IMG/VR virus record: IMGVR_UViG_3300042945_001831
Span: 17,458 to 81,457 of that record
DNA length: 64,000 nucleotides
Strand: one strand, 5' to 3'
From: a virus
The position numbers were made by a program, and so were the translations under genes. Within the stretch, counting starts at the first letter, position 1; each line of letters begins with the position of its first letter. Of the stretch, positions 61,235-64,000 are shown piece by piece. Below the pieces are notes generated by a model, which had not been told where the DNA came from, made no database searches, and saw only the letters and a program-made list of their open reading frames with translations.

Positions 61235-62236
61235 ATGAGTTATATTGATTCCAAATATATCGGGTTGGTTTCTTCCCGACTGGATAAGTTCGCCAAGAAA
61301 AAAGAAGGTCTTTATAACTTTAGATGTCCTTATTGTGGCGATAGTCAAAAGACAAAGAGCAAGGCAAGGGGGTATATTTATCAATTAAAGAACGATCATA
61401 ATTTCAAATGTCATAATTGTGGGACTTCCAGAACACTTACAAATTTTTTAAAAGATATGGATACTGTTCTTTATGATCAGTATGTGATGGAAAGATATAG
61501 AGAGGGAACTACCGGAAAAAGATCTCAAACAAAGAATCCAGAATTTAATTTTGAGAAACCAAATTTTTCAAAAAAGTCATTTAACCTTCCTACTATCGCA
61601 GAACTAAATAAAGAACACTTCGCAAGAAAATATTTAGAAGATAGAAAAATACCCAATAACTATCTGTGTGAATTGTATTTCTGTGAAAAGTTTAAAGAAT
61701 GGACGAATACTCAAAAACATACCTTTGATAAAATAGAAAAAGATGAACCACGAATCATTATTCCTTTAATCAATAAAGGAGAAATATTTGGATTTCAAGG
61801 TCGCAGTTTAAATAAAAAATCAAAGGTAAAATACATCACAATTATTCTTAATGATGCACATCCAAAAATTTATAATTTGGATAAACCAGATTATGATAAA
61901 ATTGTTTATGTTGTTGAAGGGCCAATTGATAGTATGTTTTTAGATAATTCAATTGCTATGGTTGGTGCGGATATTGATAAAATGTTTTTTTTATCTAACT
62001 TTGAAATAGAATTTGTGATGGTTTATGATAATGAAAAACGAAATAAACAAATTGTTGATAGGATGGAAAAAGCAATAGAAATGCGACTTCCAATCGTCAT
62101 TTGGCCAAATGACTTGAAAGAAAAAGATATCAATGATATGATCCTTTCAGGAATTGATGCCCAAAAAATCATCAAGGAAAATACTTATATGGGACTAGAA
62201 GCAAAAGCAAAACTTATTGGATGGAAACGAGTATGA
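61235..62236 (+). CDS. 61: DNA primase gp61
   Basis: Makes RNA primers with helicase gp41. 333 residues (T4 342), start at the ATG at 61235; a GTG one codon earlier is less likely. An N-terminal zinc-binding domain with CPYCGD (Cys31, Cys34) and CHNCG (Cys59, Cys62), then EPRIIIPLINKGEIFGFQGR, VKYITIILNDAHPKIYNLDK and the TOPRIM part YVVEGPIDSMFLDNSIAMVG, followed by VYDNEKRNKQ and KEKDINDMIL. These align with T4 gp61 (VLEGPIDSLFIENGIAITGG). The stop overlaps nrdA (ATGA). Confidence 0.95.
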   Translation: MSYIDSKYIGLVSSRLDKFAKKKEGLYNFRCPYCGDSQKTKSKARGYIYQLKNDHNFKCHNCGTSRTLTNFLKDMDTVLYDQYVMERYREGTTGKRSQTKNPEFNFEKPNFSKKSFNLPTIAELNKEHFARKYLEDRKIPNNYLCELYFCEKFKEWTNTQKHTFDKIEKDEPRIIIPLINKGEIFGFQGRSLNKKSKVKYITIILNDAHPKIYNLDKPDYDKIVYVVEGPIDSMFLDNSIAMVGADIDKMFFLSNFEIEFVMVYDNEKRNKQIVDRMEKAIEMRLPIVIWPNDLKEKDINDMILSGIDAQKIIKENTYMGLEAKAKLIGWKRV

Positions 62237-63918
62237 GCAACGGTACAAAGGTAATTAAAAGAAGTGGTGATAATGAACCTCTTGATCTGAATAAACTTCA
62301 CTTGATGGTTGAAGAATCATGTAGGGATCTTTCCGGCGTTTCTGCATCACAGGTTGAAATGCAATCCGGTATTCAATTTTATGATGGAATTACCACAGCA
62401 GAAATTCAAGAGATTTTGATTCGCTCTGCTTCTGATTTGATTGATTTGGATAATCCAAATTATCAATTTGTTGCAGCAAGGCTACTTTTGTTTTCTATAA
62501 GAAAATCTTTGTATGGAAGAGTTCAAGATCATCCTATTTTTATAAACCACATTAAAAATTGTGTTAATGTTGGAGTATATGATCCAGAAATTTTAACCAA
62601 TTATACAGAAGAAGAAATTGATAAACTTGGTAATTATATTAAACATAGTAGAGATTATCTTTTTACCTATGCTGGTCTTCGTCAAGTAGTTGATAAGTAT
62701 CTTGTTCAAGATCGCAGTAGTGGAAAAGTATATGAAACTCCTCAGTTCATGTACATGATGATTGCTGCTACTATTTTTGCTAGATATCCAAAAGAAACTA
62801 GAATTTCTTATATTAAAAGATACTACGACGCAATCTCAAAGCACAAAATTAATATTCCTACTCCGATTATGGCAGGAGTTAGAACACCACTTAGACAATT
62901 TGCGTCTTGTGTTCTCATTGATGTTGATGATACTCTCGATAGCATCTTTAGTTCTGATATGTCTATCGGCAGATATGTTGCACAAAGGGCGGGAATTGGT
63001 ATCAATTCGGGTCGAATCCGTGGCATCAACAGTAAAATCAGAGGCGGTGAAGTTGTCCACACAGGTGTTATTCCTTTCCTTAAAAAGTTTGAATCAACTG
63101 TACGTTGTTGTACTCAAAATGGTATTCGTGGCGGATCAGCAACTGTACACTTCCCAATTTGGCACCAAGAAATAGAGGATATTATCGTATTAAAAAATAA
63201 TAAAGGAACCGAAGATAACCGTGTTCGTAAGTTAGACTACAGTATCCAAATCAGCAAAATTTTCTATGAACGATTCATTCAAAACGGAGAAATCACACTC
63301 TTCTCTCCACACGACGTTCCTGGTCTTTATGATGCTTTTGGCACTGATCGATTTGACGACCTTTATGTGGGTTATGAACGAGATGGATCTATTCCAAGAA
63401 AAACTATTGGCGCTCAAGAACTCTTTCTAAATCTCCTGAAAGAACGTGCTGAAACTGGTCGTATTTACATTATGAATATCGACCATTGCAATTCTCACTC
63501 TTCCTTTATGGATAAGGTTGAGATGAGTAACCTTTGTGTTGCTGGTGATACTCAAATTAAAATCAAGTATCCAGAATCTGTTGGAGACCAATATGGTGTT
63601 TGGTATTGGAATGTTCTTGAAAAAGAAATTCAAATAGAAGACCTAGAAGATTATATTATTATGAGGCAGTGTGAAATGTATGACTCAAATTCCCCTCAGA
63701 TTGAAGTTCTTTCTTATAATACAGAAACTAATCAACAAGAATGGGCACAAATTACTAATTTTGCCGAAACATCACCAAAAGCAAAGGTTATGAAAATTAC
63801 TGATGAAGAAAGTGGTAAGAGTATTGTAGTGACACCAGAGCACAAAGTATTCACAAAAAATCGTGGATATGTAATGGCAAAAGACCTAACCGAAACTGAT
63901 GAATTGGTAATCAACTAA
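62233..63918 (+). CDS. nrdA: Ribonucleotide reductase large subunit NrdA, N-terminal half fused to split-intein N-half
   Basis: Class I ribonucleotide reductase large subunit, incomplete by design. Start at the ATG at 62233 (ATGA with gp61). Residues 1-434 are the N-extein: an ATP-cone (about 4-90; KVIKRSGDNEPLDLNKLHLM), RQFASCVLIDVDDTLDSIF (Cys226, equal to E. coli Cys225), and QRAGIGINSGRIRGINSKIR. It ends at SNL just before the catalytic N-L-C-x-E motif. Residues 435-561 are an intein N-half beginning CVAGDTQIKI and ending ETDELVIN, then a true stop. The C-terminal reductase half is not in the window. Activity would need trans-splicing with a C-half encoded elsewhere. Confidence 0.92.
   Translation: MSNGTKVIKRSGDNEPLDLNKLHLMVEESCRDLSGVSASQVEMQSGIQFYDGITTAEIQEILIRSASDLIDLDNPNYQFVAARLLLFSIRKSLYGRVQDHPIFINHIKNCVNVGVYDPEILTNYTEEEIDKLGNYIKHSRDYLFTYAGLRQVVDKYLVQDRSSGKVYETPQFMYMMIAATIFARYPKETRISYIKRYYDAISKHKINIPTPIMAGVRTPLRQFASCVLIDVDDTLDSIFSSDMSIGRYVAQRAGIGINSGRIRGINSKIRGGEVVHTGVIPFLKKFESTVRCCTQNGIRGGSATVHFPIWHQEIEDIIVLKNNKGTEDNRVRKLDYSIQISKIFYERFIQNGEITLFSPHDVPGLYDAFGTDRFDDLYVGYERDGSIPRKTIGAQELFLNLLKERAETGRIYIMNIDHCNSHSSFMDKVEMSNLCVAGDTQIKIKYPESVGDQYGVWYWNVLEKEIQIEDLEDYIIMRQCEMYDSNSPQIEVLSYNTETNQQEWAQITNFAETSPKAKVMKITDEESGKSIVVTPEHKVFTKNRGYVMAKDLTETDELVIN
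63535..63915 (+). other. Split intein N-terminal domain (IntN) within nrdA
   Basis: 127 codons. Block A CVAGDTQIKI starts with the nucleophilic Cys. A middle section has IEVLSYNTETNQQEWAQI. Block B is KITDEESGKSIVVTPEHKVF with the catalytic TxxH (Thr-Pro-Glu-His), then TKNRGYVMAKDLTETDELV. The frame ends right after this block, where known NrdA/NrdJ-type split inteins are cut. No endonuclease domain or blocks F/G follow. Confidence 0.9.
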
Positions 63919-63922
63919 TATG

Positions 63923-63976
63923 ATAGGAAGTGTAATTTCCATATCTTATAAATAGTTATGAGATTACACTTCCTAT
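63923..63976 (+). promoter_or_regulatory. Inverted repeat enclosing a late promoter before a probable homing endonuclease
   Basis: Perfect 14-bp arms ATAGGAAGTGTAAT (63923-63936) and ATTACACTTCCTAT (63963-63976). The 26-base loop carries TATAAATA (63947-63954). The right arm ends two bases before the ATG at 63978. Read-through RNA would fold and mask the start; late RNA, starting near 63960, would lack the left arm. Confidence 0.8.
63947..63954 (+). promoter_or_regulatory. T4-type late promoter inside the hairpin
   Basis: Exact TATAAATA, 23 bases upstream of the ATG at 63978, in the loop of the inverted repeat. Confidence 0.75.
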
Positions 63977-63977
63977 A

Positions 63978-64000
63978 ATGAAAACATATATTGTTTATAA
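63978..64000 (+). CDS. Start of a gene cut by the window end, probably a homing endonuclease
   Basis: Only seven codons are visible: MKTYIVY. This is a usual opening of GIY-YIG endonucleases, in which the first strand contains the GIY tripeptide equivalent (I-V-Y). The position in the gap of a fractured nrdA, behind a hairpin-controlled late promoter, is where free-standing homing endonucleases are known in split-intein loci. The identity cannot be proven from seven residues. Confidence 0.4.

Noticed and set aside
1-64000. tRNA genes, CRISPR arrays, insertion sequences, attachment sites
   Set aside because: Gaps between genes are all about 110 bases or less; no cloverleaf, spaced repeats, transposase or integrase was seen. 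A tRNA-finding program could confirm this.

Overview
The window is a contiguous 64 kb piece of an AT-rich, T4-like myovirus genome of the marine cyanophage type (family-level relatives infect Prochlorococcus and Synechococcus; a pelagiphage relative cannot be excluded). The evidence is the complete T4 morphogenesis and replication core in cyanophage order (8, 13-14-15-16-17-18-19-20-21-22-23-3, uvsY-uvsW, 55-47-46, 45-44-62-regA, 43-uvsX-41, 61, nrdA). Typical cyanophage extras are also present: Hsp20, MazG, a YHYH-signature structural protein, a DUF4815 structural protein, and a DUF3110-like protein otherwise known from cyanobacteria. All genes lie on the + strand, packed with ATGA/TAATG overlaps. 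No stretch above 300 bases lacks a gene. No tRNA, CRISPR array or insertion sequence was seen.

Layout. (1) 1-34010: late structural block. It begins inside a very large baseplate-region protein, then gp8, a 2429-aa DUF4815 protein, small fibre/whisker-region proteins, neck (13, 14), tail terminator (15), terminase (16, 17) with a composite protein between the subunits, sheath (18), tube (19), portal (20), prohead core (67-like, 22), protease (21), capsid (23) and a gp3-like tail completion protein. (2) 34014-51239: recombination and replication. UvsY, UvsW, late sigma gp55, gp47/gp46 nuclease, clamp gp45, clamp loader gp44/gp62 split by an inserted Dam methylase, RegA, Hsp20, three Sm-like small proteins, DNA polymerase gp43, UvsX, a 2OG-Fe(II) oxygenase, helicase gp41 and MazG. 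(3) 51284-60668: second late/accessory block. It holds an unknown 512-aa protein, two proteins with a T4-style capsid targeting sequence (one a nucleotidyltransferase), fibre-like proteins, a GIY-YIG/NUMOD3 homing endonuclease and conserved cyanophage hypotheticals. (4) 60746-end: a coiled-coil membrane protein, primase gp61 and the N-terminal half of ribonucleotide reductase NrdA.

Regulation visible in the sequence: late genes are preceded by T4-type TATAAATA late promoters (read by gp55 with gp45, both encoded here). Replication clusters have sigma70-like TTGACA/TATAAT promoters upstream of gp55, gp45, the Sm-like/gp43 operon and gp61. Strong rho-independent terminators follow gp23, regA, hsp20, the gene at 51060, the fibre-like gene at 55323 and the gene at 58773.

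The most striking feature is at the right edge: nrdA is fractured. Its reading frame runs into an intein N-terminal half exactly before the catalytic cysteine and then stops. A 14-bp perfect inverted repeat follows, enclosing a late promoter and ending two bases before a new start codon (MKTYIVY..., probably a homing endonuclease). This looks like a split-intein fractured gene with a T4-style RNA switch that delays endonuclease expression. A second switch of the same design sits in front of the GIY-YIG endonuclease at 56307.
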